Positions 51,336 to 62,894 of a stretch of 64,000 bases of DNA are shown one piece after another. The DNA lies in NCBI GenBank assembly GCA_039027855.1, contig JBCCJI010000013.1, forward strand, positions 50,444 through 114,443, written 5' to 3'. Made by a program: the position numbers and the translations under genes. The stretch comes from Thermohalobaculum sp039027855. Its GTDB lineage: Bacteria; Pseudomonadota; Alphaproteobacteria; Rhodobacterales; Rhodobacteraceae. Numbering within the stretch: position 1 is the first letter of the stretch; each line of letters begins with the position of its first letter. The notes beneath the pieces are model-generated. The model did not search any database. It was not told the DNA's origin and saw only the letters and a list, made by a program, of their open reading frames with translations.

Positions 51336-52214
51336 ATGGCATCTCGGGCATCGGCGAGAAAACGGGCGGCGGCGACGAAACGGCTTGGCGGCGCGGCGCT
51401 GATCGCCGTGGTCGCGGCCCAGATGCCCGCCGGCGCCTCGGCGCAGGATCTTCGCGGCCTGCTGGCGAGCTGTTCGAACCCCAAGACCTCACCGGCCGAG
51501 GCGCTGCGCCTGTGTGACATGGCGGATGAGGTGGGCGGCGAGCGGCTGAACGACCAAAACCGCGCGCGCGTCGTGTTCAACGCCGGTGTCGCAGCGCTCG
51601 ATCTCGGCCGGCTGTCGATCGCGCTGTCGCGCCTGGACCGGGCGGTGGCGCTCGATCCGGCGATGGCGGCTGCGCGCGTCAGCCGCGCCCAGGTGCGCGA
51701 GCAGCGCGGCGACCCGGCCGGTGCGCTCGAGGACTATGCCGCAGCCATCGAGAACGATCCCGCCGCTGCCGCGCCGTATCTTGCGCGCGGGCGCCTGCTG
51801 GCGCGGCTGGGCAGCCCGGCCGAGGCTGTTGCCGATTTCAATGCGGCGCTGGAGCGTGAGGGGGACTGGCCGGCGAGCTATCTCGGTCGGGGTCGAGCGC
51901 TTATGATGCTGGGCGATTTCACCGGGGCCGAGGCCGATTTTACCGCAGTCATCGCCCGCGCCCCGCGCGATGCTTCTGGCTGGCTCGGCCGGGGCGAGGC
52001 GCGGGCGCTAATGGGCCAGCCAAGTGCTGCCAATGACCTCGACCGCGCCATCGCGCTGGCGCCGGAATGGGGCCTGGCCTGGCTGGTGCGCGGCCGATTT
52101 CGCGAAATGAATGGCGACCCAAACGGCGCCGAGGCCGATTTCCTGCGCGCCTACGAACTCGGCATGCGCGCCCCGGACCTGAATGCACGGGTGGAAGCGC
52201 TGTCGGGCGGTTAA
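51336..52214 (+). CDS. Exported TPR-repeat protein
   Basis: A 292-aa protein with a basic N-terminus and a hydrophobic signal segment ending at about GASAQ. About five to six tetratricopeptide repeats follow, for example AALDLGRLSIALSRLDRAVALDP and RGDPAGALEDYAAAIENDP. TPR domains mediate protein-protein contacts, so a periplasmic scaffold is likely. An extended open frame from 51165 is rejected in favour of the ATG at 51336 with GGAG upstream. Confidence 0.88.
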   Translation: MASRASARKRAAATKRLGGAALIAVVAAQMPAGASAQDLRGLLASCSNPKTSPAEALRLCDMADEVGGERLNDQNRARVVFNAGVAALDLGRLSIALSRLDRAVALDPAMAAARVSRAQVREQRGDPAGALEDYAAAIENDPAAAAPYLARGRLLARLGSPAEAVADFNAALEREGDWPASYLGRGRALMMLGDFTGAEADFTAVIARAPRDASGWLGRGEARALMGQPSAANDLDRAIALAPEWGLAWLVRGRFREMNGDPNGAEADFLRAYELGMRAPDLNARVEALSGG

Positions 52215-52519
52215 GCTCGGGACAGGACTGGGCGCGGTCGCGATAGTATCGCGCACCCGACTGATCCAGCATCGTTCTGGATTGCGCGGGCTCACGGGGC
52301 GCGTGCTGGCTGATCCGTTTACGGCCGGCTTTCCACACCTGCACTTCCGCACGGACCCAAGTATACACAGGCCGCCGCCAGAGGTTAGTCAACGACAGCC
52401 GATCTGCGCGCAGCTGCTACGAAACAAGGCCTTGTGTGCCGCCGAAGCGCTGCCACCAGAAGCACTGCGCGCAGCCCACAAAGTGGCACCCACATGGGTG
52501 CAGTACAGCTTCCCGTCAG
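52215..52519. other. 305-nt intergenic region with two palindromes
   Basis: No gene is seen. It contains CGCGATAGTATCGCG (52239-52253), a perfect palindrome around one base, just after the TPR gene. It also contains GCACCCACATGGGTGC (52486-52501), with 7-bp arms, just past the rpoD stop. Neither is followed by a T run. The second may be part of the rpoD transcript end. Confidence 0.5.
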
Positions 52520-54577
<2,058 letters not shown>

Positions 54578-54755
54578 GCCGTCTCCGTACCAGTCATGTG
54601 AGGCCGGTGTGCTGAGACCAGTCCAAACCGCCGCAGGACGGTGTGTCTGGTTGCGTCTTCAGAACCCCTGAGGACCGCTGGCGCGGTCGGCCGTCGCAGT
54701 TTGCAATCGTCAACGCTCTGATCTAGGTCGCTCTGCCACTATGTGAAAGGCTTCC

Positions 54756-56780
54756 TCAGCCCTTTTTTGCCGGCATCCCGATTTCGTCGAGCAGGCGTTC
54801 CCACGCTGCCACGGCGTCCTCGGGCTGGTTCAGATCATCGCCGTCAACCATGTAGGCCCGCATCGCCTCGATGACAGGGGTGCTGAAGCGTTCATGCATT
54901 CCCCCGCAGGCCTGCATGAGCGCGTCGCGCTCTCCCTCGGTCAGGGTCATCGCGTCTTCGAGATCGAGACGCGCCAGATCCACGTGTTCGGCGCAGATCT
55001 CAGCCGCACTCTCACCCAGAGCCGCCTGACGGGCGATGGCCAGCCCATGGCGCGCCATCAGATCGCGCAGTTCCTCGACCACCTCGCCCGCCGGGACGGG
55101 GCGAGCCGCCATGGCGGCGCTGACCATGGGATGGCAACGCGCCTGCGCTGACCGGGTCAGATCCTGTGGGGCAGGCTCGGCGGCGCCGGTTTCGAGATGC
55201 GCCATAAGCGCAGTGCGCACCGGCTCCAGATCGGCTGTAACGAGCGTCATCTCCTCGATCTCTCCGGCGAGAGCGCTGGCGGCAGAGGCGTGGCACCAGG
55301 CGACCAGCAGGATGGTGGCCTCACGGGTACGGGCCGGATCCACCGTCGCCGACGCCATGGCGAGCGCCCGGGTCTGCGGTGCCGGACCGGCCGGCCCGCG
55401 TGGGCGATACCCGCCGCCCCGGCGCCCTGCGGCTGGCGACGCGCGATGAGACACCGGGCGGGCGGTTTCGTGCGGCAGACGCGTCGGGCGAAACAGCGCG
55501 CGGCGGCGCTCAGCGATATCGGCGCGGTAGTGATCCCGCACGGCACGGTCTTCGATCCGGTCGAGGCAGGCGCGCAATCGCTTGTCGAACTCCGCGCGAC
55601 GCTCGGGGGTGTCCAAAGGACCAGCCTCAACCTCGCGGCGCCACAGCATCTCGATCAGCGGGACGGCGCGATCCAGCACGCCCTGCATCGCGGCCGGGCC
55701 ACCGGCGCCAATCAGGTCATCGGGATCCTGCCCTTCGGGCATCAGGCAGAAGCCGAGAGAGCGGCCGGGCGCCAGAATCGGCAGCGCGAGGTCCACGGCC
55801 TTGTAGGCCGCGCGCAGGCCAGCCGTGTCACCGTCAAGCGCGATCACCGGTTCGCCCGCCATGCGCCAGAGAAGGTTGAGCTGATCGGCGGTCATCGCGG
55901 TGCCGAGTGGCGCCACGGCATGATCGAAACCGGCGGCGGCGAGGGCGATCACATCCATGTACCCTTCGGCCACGATCACCGTGCCGGCCTTGGACGCCGC
56001 CGCCCGCGCAGGGCCCGCGTGATAGAGAGTGCGGCCCTTCGAGAAGAGCGGCGTCTCGGGGCTATTCAGATACTTCGCCTGTTGTGCATCGCTGAGGGCG
56101 CGGCCGCCGAAGGCAATGCAGCGCCCGCGGGCATCGCGTATCGGGAACATAAGCCGACCACGGAAGCGATCGAACGGCGCCCGCCCGCGGCCACGATCCT
56201 CGTCGGGCACGATGACAAGACCAGCCTCGACCGCTGCGTCCACCTGCCCCTTCTCGACACAATGCGCGGCCAGCGCGCCGCCCTCCGGCGCAAAGCCAAG
56301 CTCGAAGCGGGTCACCGTCTCGGGTGAGAGGCCCCGCCGCTCGATGTAGTCACGCGCCCCCTGCCCCGCATTCGATGACAGCGCGCGACGGAAGAAGCGC
56401 ACGGCATCCTCCATCACCTCGAACAGCCGCTGCCGCCGATCTTCCGCCGCGCGGGCGCGCGGGTCGCTTTGCAGCGCAGGCATCGCCACGCCAGCCTCGC
56501 TCGCCAGCTTCTCGACAGCCTCACCGAACGGCAGGTTCTCGGTCTCCATGACGAATTTGAAGAGATCGCCCGAGGCGCCGCAGCCAAAGCAGTGGTAGAA
56601 CCCCTTGCGATCGTCGGCGTGGAACGAGGCCGTCTTTTCCTGGTGGAACGGGCATGGCGCCCAGAAGTCGCCCTTGGCGGGCTGCGACTTGCGTTTATCC
56701 CAGGTGACCTTTCGGCCCACGACGTCTGACAAGGTCAGGCGCGAGCGCAGATCGTCGAGGAATTGCGGCGGCAGCTTCAT
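54756..56780 (-). CDS. dnaG: DNA primase
   Basis: Primase making RNA primers for replication, 674 aa. The N-terminal CHC2 zinc finger uses CPFH and CFGC around residues 43-68. The catalytic TOPRIM part includes GTVIVAEGYMDVIAL and ALDGDTAGLRAA. A C-terminal helical domain for helicase contact follows an Arg/Pro-rich linker. The start MKLPPQFLDDLRSRL is typical. Confidence 0.97.
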   Translation of the reverse strand: MKLPPQFLDDLRSRLTLSDVVGRKVTWDKRKSQPAKGDFWAPCPFHQEKTASFHADDRKGFYHCFGCGASGDLFKFVMETENLPFGEAVEKLASEAGVAMPALQSDPRARAAEDRRQRLFEVMEDAVRFFRRALSSNAGQGARDYIERRGLSPETVTRFELGFAPEGGALAAHCVEKGQVDAAVEAGLVIVPDEDRGRGRAPFDRFRGRLMFPIRDARGRCIAFGGRALSDAQQAKYLNSPETPLFSKGRTLYHAGPARAAASKAGTVIVAEGYMDVIALAAAGFDHAVAPLGTAMTADQLNLLWRMAGEPVIALDGDTAGLRAAYKAVDLALPILAPGRSLGFCLMPEGQDPDDLIGAGGPAAMQGVLDRAVPLIEMLWRREVEAGPLDTPERRAEFDKRLRACLDRIEDRAVRDHYRADIAERRRALFRPTRLPHETARPVSHRASPAAGRRGGGYRPRGPAGPAPQTRALAMASATVDPARTREATILLVAWCHASAASALAGEIEEMTLVTADLEPVRTALMAHLETGAAEPAPQDLTRSAQARCHPMVSAAMAARPVPAGEVVEELRDLMARHGLAIARQAALGESAAEICAEHVDLARLDLEDAMTLTEGERDALMQACGGMHERFSTPVIEAMRAYMVDGDDLNQPEDAVAAWERLLDEIGMPAKKG

Positions 56781-56870
56781 ACTAGATGATGTCGCATGAG
56801 CGGACTTGGACGCATAGTCTTGTTTCCTGACGATTTCACATCCCGCGAAGGGCCGAGCGCGATTCGTGTC

Positions 56871-57545
56871 CTAAAGCGCCAGGTGACGCCGGATCATGGT
56901 CTCGGCTTCGGGCCAGCTTGCCGCCGTGTCGTGATCGCCCTCCACCGCCTGCAGGACAGGCTGAATGAAAGGCGAGCCGCGGAAATGGATCCGCCCCATA
57001 TCGGGTGCGTGCCGTGCGGCCGAGACGATCTGGTGCGGGCTGTCGTCGATAAAGGCCGAAGGTGCAGCCGCCCGAGCGGCCATGATGGCCAGCGCCCGCC
57101 CTTTGCCGCCCTGATTGGCGATCACGGGAATGTCGAGCCCGTGGCTGAGAAGGTTGGTCACGCGGTCATCCCGCGCCGGACGGGGAATATTGGTCAGCAC
57201 CACCACCTGCGCCTCCCGCCTCAGCCGCTCCAGGGCCTCAACCGCCCCCGCCAACGGCTGCTGGTGCACCGTCTCGTCCTCGAAGAAGGCATCGATCAGG
57301 CTGAGCGCCGCCTCGAAGGCCACCGGCGTCTCATCGCCCAAGGCATATATCGAGCCCTCGAGTTCATAACGCGTGAGGCGCAGCTCATAGCCAACACTGT
57401 TCAGCCAGCGCGCCAGATGGGCCGAGAAGGCCACAAGGACTTCATCGGCATCCACGACCAGCAACGGGCGACCGGGACGGATCTCGGCCGCATCGATCTC
57501 GGCGAGAGTATGCGGATTGAGCCGCTGACCCTGGCGCGCGGCCAT
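56871..57545 (-). CDS. HAD-superfamily-like protein
   Basis: A 224-aa protein with a HAD-like first motif VVDADEVLV near residue 31. The usual DxDx(T/V) is thus altered to DADEV, with motif II in VVLTNIP and an acidic SAFIDDSPHQI motif near residue 170. A hydrolase or inactive relative is possible. The longer upstream frame overlaps the DUF3572 gene and is rejected; the ATG at 57545 shares a base with that gene's stop (TGATG). Confidence 0.8.
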   Translation of the reverse strand: MAARQGQRLNPHTLAEIDAAEIRPGRPLLVVDADEVLVAFSAHLARWLNSVGYELRLTRYELEGSIYALGDETPVAFEAALSLIDAFFEDETVHQQPLAGAVEALERLRREAQVVVLTNIPRPARDDRVTNLLSHGLDIPVIANQGGKGRALAIMAARAAAPSAFIDDSPHQIVSAARHAPDMGRIHFRGSPFIQPVLQAVEGDHDTAASWPEAETMIRRHLAL

Positions 57546-57823
57546 CAGGTCCAGTCCGGCGTGTCGCCGCCGGGCAGCGCCGCCCGCGCCCGTGCCACCA
57601 TCTCTGGCGCGATGCCTGCATTGGCGGCGAACTCGATGACCGAAGCGTCGGCCATCAGCAGATGGTCGAGCACGAAACCGAGGAAGGCCGGATCGGCGGC
57701 GCGCTCGCGCAAATCGCCCGGCGCGGCGCCGGCGGACGCGAGAAAGGCTCCCACGCGCTCCTGGTCTTCCGCGAGATAACCGAGGGCAGCGATGGCGAGA
57801 CGCTCGGCTTCCAGCGACGTCAT
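57545..57823 (-). CDS. DUF3572 protein
   Basis: Small 92-aa helical protein of the alphaproteobacterial DUF3572 family: AIAALGYLAEDQERVGAFL at the N-terminus and ARAALPGGDTPDWT at the end. Its function is unknown. In many Alphaproteobacteria the gene neighbours divK, and a DivK-like gene is divergent from it here. The start at 57823 has GAGG 8 nt upstream. Confidence 0.85.
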   Translation of the reverse strand: MTSLEAERLAIAALGYLAEDQERVGAFLASAGAAPGDLRERAADPAFLGFVLDHLLMADASVIEFAANAGIAPEMVARARAALPGGDTPDWT

Positions 57824-58099
57824 GTTTTTTCCTCGGGCGGCTCGTTCGGTCAAACCCCGCGCCTAAGGCGGCGGATCGGGCGTGGCAAGTCTGCGACGCA
57901 GATCGCGGTAATTTGAAACGGCCCCCCGAGACCCCCAATGCTGCAGTGCGGGTTCAGGCTTTCTTAACCTTCGCGGAAGACTCTGCAGGACAAGGATAGA
58001 CGACCCTCCTTCCCGGCCGCGCCGCTCTGCGAGTTGCGCGCCCCGGCCTTTGAGATTGAGACGACAGATTTGTCGGCCGCACTGAATAGGATGAACCCG

Positions 58100-58498
58100 A
58101 TGTCGATGACGGCGCTGCTGGTGGAAGACAACGCCCTCAATCGCTTGCTTTTCAGCGAAGTTCTCAATCTTGCCGGTTTCGAGGTGGTGGCAGATCACAC
58201 GGGCAGCGAGGCGCTGCGCCTGTCTGTCGATCACCGTCCTACGGTGGCGCTGGTCGATCTCGGCCTGCCAGGCTGCCCGGGGTTGGAAGTGATCCGTCGC
58301 CTGCGCGCCGGAATCACCACGCGGCGTATGCCGATCATCGCGGTGTCGGCCTTTGCCCGTACCGAGGATGGTCTCGCCGCGCTGAACGCCGGTGCCGACA
58401 TGTTTTTCTGCAAGCCGGTCGATACTCACCGCCTGGTGCACGCACTCTCCCGCCTGACCGAGCCGGCGGGCGAAAGTGTAGCAGGATCGGCGGCCTGA
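58100..58498 (+). CDS. DivK-like single-domain response regulator
   Basis: CheY-like receiver domain of 132 aa without an output domain. Acidic pocket residues are in LLVEDN, the phospho-acceptor Asp is in VALVDLGLPG, and the switch Ser and Lys are in AVSAFA and FCKPVD. In Alphaproteobacteria the DUF3572 neighbour suggests DivK, a regulator of cell-cycle kinases. The residue pattern differs enough that another stand-alone receiver is possible. Starts at 58091 or 58106 are alternatives; AGGAT supports 58100. Confidence 0.82.
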   Translation: MSMTALLVEDNALNRLLFSEVLNLAGFEVVADHTGSEALRLSVDHRPTVALVDLGLPGCPGLEVIRRLRAGITTRRMPIIAVSAFARTEDGLAALNAGADMFFCKPVDTHRLVHALSRLTEPAGESVAGSAA

Positions 58499-58743
58499 GG
58501 GTCGAGCACGCCGAGGCAGCGCGCCTTCGTGCCAACCATCCCTCCCGGCCTGACGATAGCGCACGTCGAAGCGGTACGCTGCGGTCCCAGCTATCCCTCC
58601 AAGCGATGACCTAATGCAGCGGTCAATCGCTGTGGACGGGGTATTCTGAGATCACGATGGGTGACTAAGTCAGGCTCGGCGCCAAACCAGCGGTAGTCGC
58701 AGGGCCCCTTTCGGTTGGGAGAGCTTCTTTCAGCACTCCCTCC
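58499..58743. other. Intergenic region between the DivK-like gene and the anti-sigma gene
   Basis: These 245 nt lie between convergent gene ends. I see no open frame, tRNA or clear terminator here. Confidence 0.6.
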
Positions 58744-59262
58744 TCAGAAAGGCTCCTCATCGGCGAACAGCAGCGCATCCGCGACCACCGTCTCGTCATT
58801 CAGCATCGCGAGCGCTCCTTGGCTCGGCATCGGTGCCACACCGCTCGCCCCGACGAACACACCGATGGCGAGGCTCGCCACCATCGCCACCATCATCGGC
58901 AGAACCGGATTTGCCCTGATCACACTGCCACCGCCGACAGCGGTACGCCGCGGGCGCGTCTTGTCACCGCGCCGATCCCGAGACGGGGAGACCGGGCGCG
59001 ATGTCGAGCGTGCCGCAGGCCGCGACACCGGCAGAGCCGGATCGCCCGGCAGTGCGGGCGCTGTGCTTTCTTCGCGGCCCGTGGCACCGCTGACCATCGC
59101 CGCATCGGCCAGCACGCGCGCCATCAACGCCGATCCCACCGCCGGGCGCATCGCCGCCTCGGCCGCCGCCAGGTTGCCCAGCGCCGTATCGAGCGCCGCA
59201 TCCACCCCAGCGTCACTCATGCCGCCCTCGGCTCCGTCCCAATCGTCATGACCCACAGTCAT
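58744..59262 (-). CDS. Probable membrane-bound anti-sigma factor
   Basis: A 172-aa protein overlapping the end of the ECF sigma gene by 4 nt. The N-terminal 50 residues are acidic and helical, a charged Arg/Ser/Pro linker follows, and one transmembrane helix (about residues 115-135) precedes a short periplasmic tail. The layout and coupling to the sigma gene imply an anti-sigma function; no zinc-binding HxxxCxxC motif is seen. Confidence 0.75.
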   Translation of the reverse strand: MTVGHDDWDGAEGGMSDAGVDAALDTALGNLAAAEAAMRPAVGSALMARVLADAAMVSGATGREESTAPALPGDPALPVSRPAARSTSRPVSPSRDRRGDKTRPRRTAVGGGSVIRANPVLPMMVAMVASLAIGVFVGASGVAPMPSQGALAMLNDETVVADALLFADEEPF

Positions 59263-60032
59263 GTCTCATCCCCCTCTTCACGGCGCATCCGCGAAGCCAG
59301 TTGCCGCCGCGCTCGCGCAAGCAGGCTCTCAACAGCTTCCACCGAGCAATCGAGACGCTCGGCAATATCGGGGTTCGAACACCCCTCGAAATGGCGCAGC
59401 ACGAGCGCATCGCGCTGGCGTGCCGGCAGCTCGGCGATGGCCCGCGCGAGCGCCCGGCTCTGCTCCGCCGACTGCAGGCGCTCCAGCACCGCGGGCACCG
59501 GATCGGCAGGCTCGGGCACATCGTCAATGTCGGCCATCGACCGGCGCCTGCGCAAGCGATCAATGCAGAGATTTCGCGTCACGCGGTAAAGCCAGGTCGA
59601 TGCGCGGGCCTCGCCCTGCCGCCAATCCTGTGCCTGGCGCCAAAAGCGGAGCATCGCCTCCTGCGCGACATCCTCCGCCTCGCTCTGGTCGCCGAGCAGA
59701 CGCCAGGCCTGCCGGAACGCGCCGGGCAGCAATGCCTCGGTCAACGCTTCGGCCGCACGGGCATCACCGGCCGCGAAACGGGCGATCAACGCGCCCTCCT
59801 CGGCCAGCAAGGCCGCATCTTCGGCCGTGGTCATGCGCGCGCGCTCATCCGACATCGCGGCGGAGACTGCCCCGGATCGCCGCGCCCGACCACCCTCGAT
59901 CACACGCATGCCGCCCGGGCCCGGCCGTGCGTCGCCGTCGCGCTGCGGCTCTAGGGCTTGATCTCGCACCATGGCGGCATCGCCGCTACCTTCGGCCGTC
60001 GCGCCTTTCACCCTAGCGTTCGGTCGCGCCAT
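59259..60032 (-). CDS. ECF RNA polymerase sigma factor
   Basis: Extracytoplasmic-function sigma factor. Region 2 contains LGDQSEAEDVAQEAMLRFW and ASTWLYRVTRNLCIDRLRR, and region 4 contains LPARQRDALVLRHFEG with CSVEAVESLLARARRQL. The N-terminus is uncertain. The ATG at 60032 has a GGAG site and gives 257 aa, but about 70 residues before the sigma domain are atypical, so starts at 59834 or 59909 remain possible. Confidence 0.88.
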   Translation of the reverse strand: MARPNARVKGATAEGSGDAAMVRDQALEPQRDGDARPGPGGMRVIEGGRARRSGAVSAAMSDERARMTTAEDAALLAEEGALIARFAAGDARAAEALTEALLPGAFRQAWRLLGDQSEAEDVAQEAMLRFWRQAQDWRQGEARASTWLYRVTRNLCIDRLRRRRSMADIDDVPEPADPVPAVLERLQSAEQSRALARAIAELPARQRDALVLRHFEGCSNPDIAERLDCSVEAVESLLARARRQLASRMRREEGDET

Positions 60033-60209
60033 GCTGTCACTCCACACCCAGATCACCGCTTGCGTAGGCCCTGGCGACTGGTTTTCCGACCGGATGCCAT
60101 GGTGGGCTCAGCGATTTCATGCGGTCATACGTGGCAACGCGCCCGATCCGTCGCGACTGGCGGGCGCGACCAAGTTGGCGTATGCGCGGAGAGAAAAAGG
60201 GAGGCTGCG

Positions 60210-60617
60210 ATGCCGATCAAGCACACCCGACATGGCGATGGCGAACGTGGCTCGGACCGCGCGCTCTGGCCGGCGATGCGCCTTGGCTGGCAGGGTCGCT
60301 GCCCAGAATGCGGCGAGGGGCAGCTTTTTACCAAGTATCTGGAGGTGGCGGCGTGCTGCCCGCATTGCTCGGCCCCAATGCATCACCACCGGGCCGACGA
60401 CCTGCCCGCATGGGGTACCATGGTCATCGTGGGCCATGTGCTGGTCGTCCTGCTGCTCGCCGTCGAGAACGCGGCCGCCCCGGCGCTTTGGGTTCATGCG
60501 CTGATCTGGCCGCCGCTGGTGATCGGCATGTCGCTCTGGCTGTTGCCCCGGATCAAGGGCGCGGTGGTCGGCATGCAATGGGCTTGGCGTATGCACGGCT
60601 TTGGCCATGAGACATGA
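60210..60617 (+). CDS. DUF983 membrane protein
   Basis: A 135-aa protein with an N-terminal four-cysteine zinc-ribbon-like segment (CPECGEGQLF and CCPHCSAPM, about residues 31-57) and two hydrophobic helices. This is the DUF983 layout. A GGGAGG site lies before the ATG at 60210. It is the first gene of a tight run with the NUDIX and MFS genes. Confidence 0.88.
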   Translation: MPIKHTRHGDGERGSDRALWPAMRLGWQGRCPECGEGQLFTKYLEVAACCPHCSAPMHHHRADDLPAWGTMVIVGHVLVVLLLAVENAAAPALWVHALIWPPLVIGMSLWLLPRIKGAVVGMQWAWRMHGFGHET

Positions 60618-60620
60618 ACC

Positions 60621-61340
60621 ATGAGCGACGAGACCGCGCAGCGGATCCGCAACGCCGCCAGCGTCATCGTCATCCGTCGCCTTGGTCCCGGCGCCGCGGG
60701 GGCGCGAGTCCTGATGGGCTGCCGGCAGGCCGGTGCGATCTTCATGGCGAACAAGATGGTGTTTCCGGGCGGTGCGCTGGATGATGCCGATCACCGCGCA
60801 GCCCAGGCCTTTCCGCCCCCCGCCCCGCTGGCGGACTTGCTCGGCCGCAGGCCAATGCGCACGGTAGGCCCAGACGTGGATCCCAACCCAGATCCCCACC
60901 TCGGCGCGGCATTGGCGATGGCGGCGCTGCGCGAACTCTCCGAGGAAGCCGGTGTCGCACCGCGCGGCACGGGACAGGCGCCGGGTGATCTGCCCGAGGC
61001 GTGGCAGCGCTATTGCACCCGGCATGGCCCCCCCAATGCCGACGGGCTGGAGATGGTGTTCCGCGCCGTGACGCCACCGGGCAGGCCACGCCGCTTCGAT
61101 GCGCGCTTTGTCACCATGGATGCGGCACAGCTGGCCGATCCCGATGATTTCACCGGCGCGGATGGCGAGCTTTCCAACCTCTCATGGCTGAGCCTGGCCG
61201 AGGCCGAACAGCAGGATCTGCCCTTTGTCACCCGGCTGGTTCTGGCCGAGATCGCGGCCCGGCTTGAGGCACCCGAGACATCGCGCGAAGTGCCGTTTCT
61301 GAACCATGACGGGGTGCAGGCGCGGCTTACCCCGCTATGA
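60621..61340 (+). CDS. NUDIX hydrolase
   Basis: A 239-aa protein with the NUDIX signature core RELSEEAG near residue 103 and a preceding VFPGGALDDADHR segment. It resembles the larger NUDT19-like/CoA-type branch because the region between GGALDD and the Nudix box is long. Its nucleotide substrate is unknown. It starts 3 nt after DUF983 and overlaps the MFS gene by 4 nt. Confidence 0.88.
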   Translation: MSDETAQRIRNAASVIVIRRLGPGAAGARVLMGCRQAGAIFMANKMVFPGGALDDADHRAAQAFPPPAPLADLLGRRPMRTVGPDVDPNPDPHLGAALAMAALRELSEEAGVAPRGTGQAPGDLPEAWQRYCTRHGPPNADGLEMVFRAVTPPGRPRRFDARFVTMDAAQLADPDDFTGADGELSNLSWLSLAEAEQQDLPFVTRLVLAEIAARLEAPETSREVPFLNHDGVQARLTPL

Positions 61341-62563
61341 CGCTCGCCTCTCGGGGCAGCGCAGCAGTCGCAAACATGGCCGGTGAGCGGTTGACGCTGG
61401 CGGGCCAGGCGGCGCCGATCGTCACCATCTCGGTGCTCGCGATTTCCCTCTCGATGAGCATGCCGCTTTTCACGTTGCTGCTGGAGCGCGAGGGCTATAG
61501 CGGCACGGTGATCGGTCTCGCCTCGATGGCGGCGCCCTTTGCCATGGTCGTGCTCGCGCCCCTGATGCCCATCGTCATGCGCCGGATCGGGCTCGCGACG
61601 CTCTTTGCGGGCTCGACGCTGACCGCGGCGGCGAGTTTCGTGGCGATCCCCATGGTCGACGGGCTGATCGCCTGGTCGCTGTTGCGCGGGCTGTGGGGCG
61701 CGGCGACAGCGGGCATGTTCTTCACGGCCGAGTTCTGGATCGTTGCCGCAGCGCCGGCGACCCTGCGCGGGCGCGTCATCGCGCTCTACGGCGTCGTGGT
61801 GACGGCGGCTTTTGCCGCGGGGCCCGCCGTGATCCTTCTAACCGGGGACCGCGGCGCCCTGCCCTTTCTCACCGCCGCCGCCATCTGCCTTGTGGCGCTT
61901 GCGCCGCTGGCCTATGGCGCGCGCGCCGCACCCGATCCCTCTCCCGACAGCCTTGCGCCCCGCCCGACATCGGCGCTCCGCTACCTTCGCAGCGATCCGA
62001 CGCTGATCCTCGCCGTCACGCTGTTTGGCGTGATCGAGTATGGCGGCCTGTCGCTGTTCCCCGCCTGGGCGCTTCGGGCGGGCTTTGGGGTGGAGAGCGG
62101 TGTGACCCTGCTCTCGGTCTTCGCCCTTGGCGCCATGATCCTGTCGCTGCCGCTCGGCTGGGCCGCGGATCGGGTAGCGACCCGGCGCCTGTTGGTGCTC
62201 GCCGCCATGGCCTGCGTCATTGCCCCGGCCGCGATGGCGATGACGGCGCCAGCCTTTGGCGCTGCTGCGGCAGCGATGCTGGTTTGGGGCGGTTTCGGTG
62301 CAGGGCTCTACACGCTCGCGCTGGTCGGTCTCGGCAACCGCTACGAGGGTCAAGCGCTGGCCGAGGCGACGGCCTCGATCACGCTGGCCTACGGCGTCGG
62401 TGCCTTGATGGCCCCGGCGGCCATGGGGCTTGCCATGGACAGCGTGCTGCCACCGCATGGTCTGATGCTGGGTGCGGCGCTGGTGGCCGTGCTTTACGCG
62501 GCTTTCGTCATTGCCCGCCTCACGACCCACCGGCGCGAGGACGCGAAAGGCGGCGATGCCTGA
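61337..62563 (+). CDS. MFS transporter (YcaD/sugar-efflux-like)
   Basis: A 408-aa permease with about twelve hydrophobic helices and the short cytoplasmic loops of the major facilitator superfamily. The first half has LLEREGYSGTVIGLASMAAPFA, and the middle holds a charged loop at about residues 195-215. It overlaps the NUDIX gene as ATGA, so it shares that operon. The substrate is not evident. Confidence 0.88.
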   Translation: MTLASRGSAAVANMAGERLTLAGQAAPIVTISVLAISLSMSMPLFTLLLEREGYSGTVIGLASMAAPFAMVVLAPLMPIVMRRIGLATLFAGSTLTAAASFVAIPMVDGLIAWSLLRGLWGAATAGMFFTAEFWIVAAAPATLRGRVIALYGVVVTAAFAAGPAVILLTGDRGALPFLTAAAICLVALAPLAYGARAAPDPSPDSLAPRPTSALRYLRSDPTLILAVTLFGVIEYGGLSLFPAWALRAGFGVESGVTLLSVFALGAMILSLPLGWAADRVATRRLLVLAAMACVIAPAAMAMTAPAFGAAAAAMLVWGGFGAGLYTLALVGLGNRYEGQALAEATASITLAYGVGALMAPAAMGLAMDSVLPPHGLMLGAALVAVLYAAFVIARLTTHRREDAKGGDA

Positions 62564-62572
62564 GAGCGGGTC

Positions 62573-62600
62573 TTGACACCGCCGCGCGCTCAGGTAGGCA
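62573..62600 (+). promoter_or_regulatory. Candidate rpmG promoter
   Basis: A consensus -35 TTGACA (62573-62578) lies 16 nt before a poor -10 TAGGCA (62595-62600), about 48 nt before the rpmG start and just after the MFS stop. Confidence 0.5.
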
Positions 62601-62647
62601 CGCGCGTCTGAACGGGCCGGTCGGCCCTAACCACGAGGATACGAGCC

Positions 62648-62815
62648 ATGGCGAAACCGACGACGGTGAAGATCCGCCTGAACTCGACGGCCGGTACGGG
62701 CTTCTTCTACGTGACCAAGAAGAACTCGCGCACGATGACCGAGAAGATGTCGGTTCGGAAATACGATCCGGTTGTGCGCAAGCATGTCGAGTTCAAGGAA
62801 GGCAAGATCAAGTAA
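62648..62815 (+). CDS. rpmG: Ribosomal protein L33 (bL33)
   Basis: 50S subunit protein of 55 aa. MAKPTTVKIRLNST, the FFYVTKKN segment and the ending EFKEGKIK are typical. The Cys residues of the zinc-binding paralogue are absent, so this is the C-minus form common in Alphaproteobacteria. An ACGAGGATACGAGCC leader provides the ribosome site. It has its own promoter and terminator and so is monocistronic. Confidence 0.97.
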   Translation: MAKPTTVKIRLNSTAGTGFFYVTKKNSRTMTEKMSVRKYDPVVRKHVEFKEGKIK

Positions 62816-62847
62816 TAACGCCCCTTCCCGGACTGTTGAGGGACAGG

Positions 62848-62881
62848 CGGGCGGCCCCATCGGGGTCGCCCGTTTCCTTTT
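62848..62881 (+). terminator. Rho-independent terminator of rpmG
   Basis: The stem CGGGCGGCCCC pairs with GGGGTCGCCCG (one G-T pair) around ATC, followed by TTTCCTTTT. It lies 33 nt after the rpmG stop. Confidence 0.88.
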
Positions 62882-62894
62882 GGGCGCCGCCGGG

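Noticed and set aside
52215..52519. tRNA gene or riboswitch near rpoD
   Set aside because: No T-arm sequence, acceptor pairing or known aptamer core was found; only two short palindromes are present.
57863..58564. 233-codon minus-strand frame over the DivK-like gene
   Set aside because: Antisense to a receiver domain with intact acidic pocket and lysine; the translation is shadow-like.
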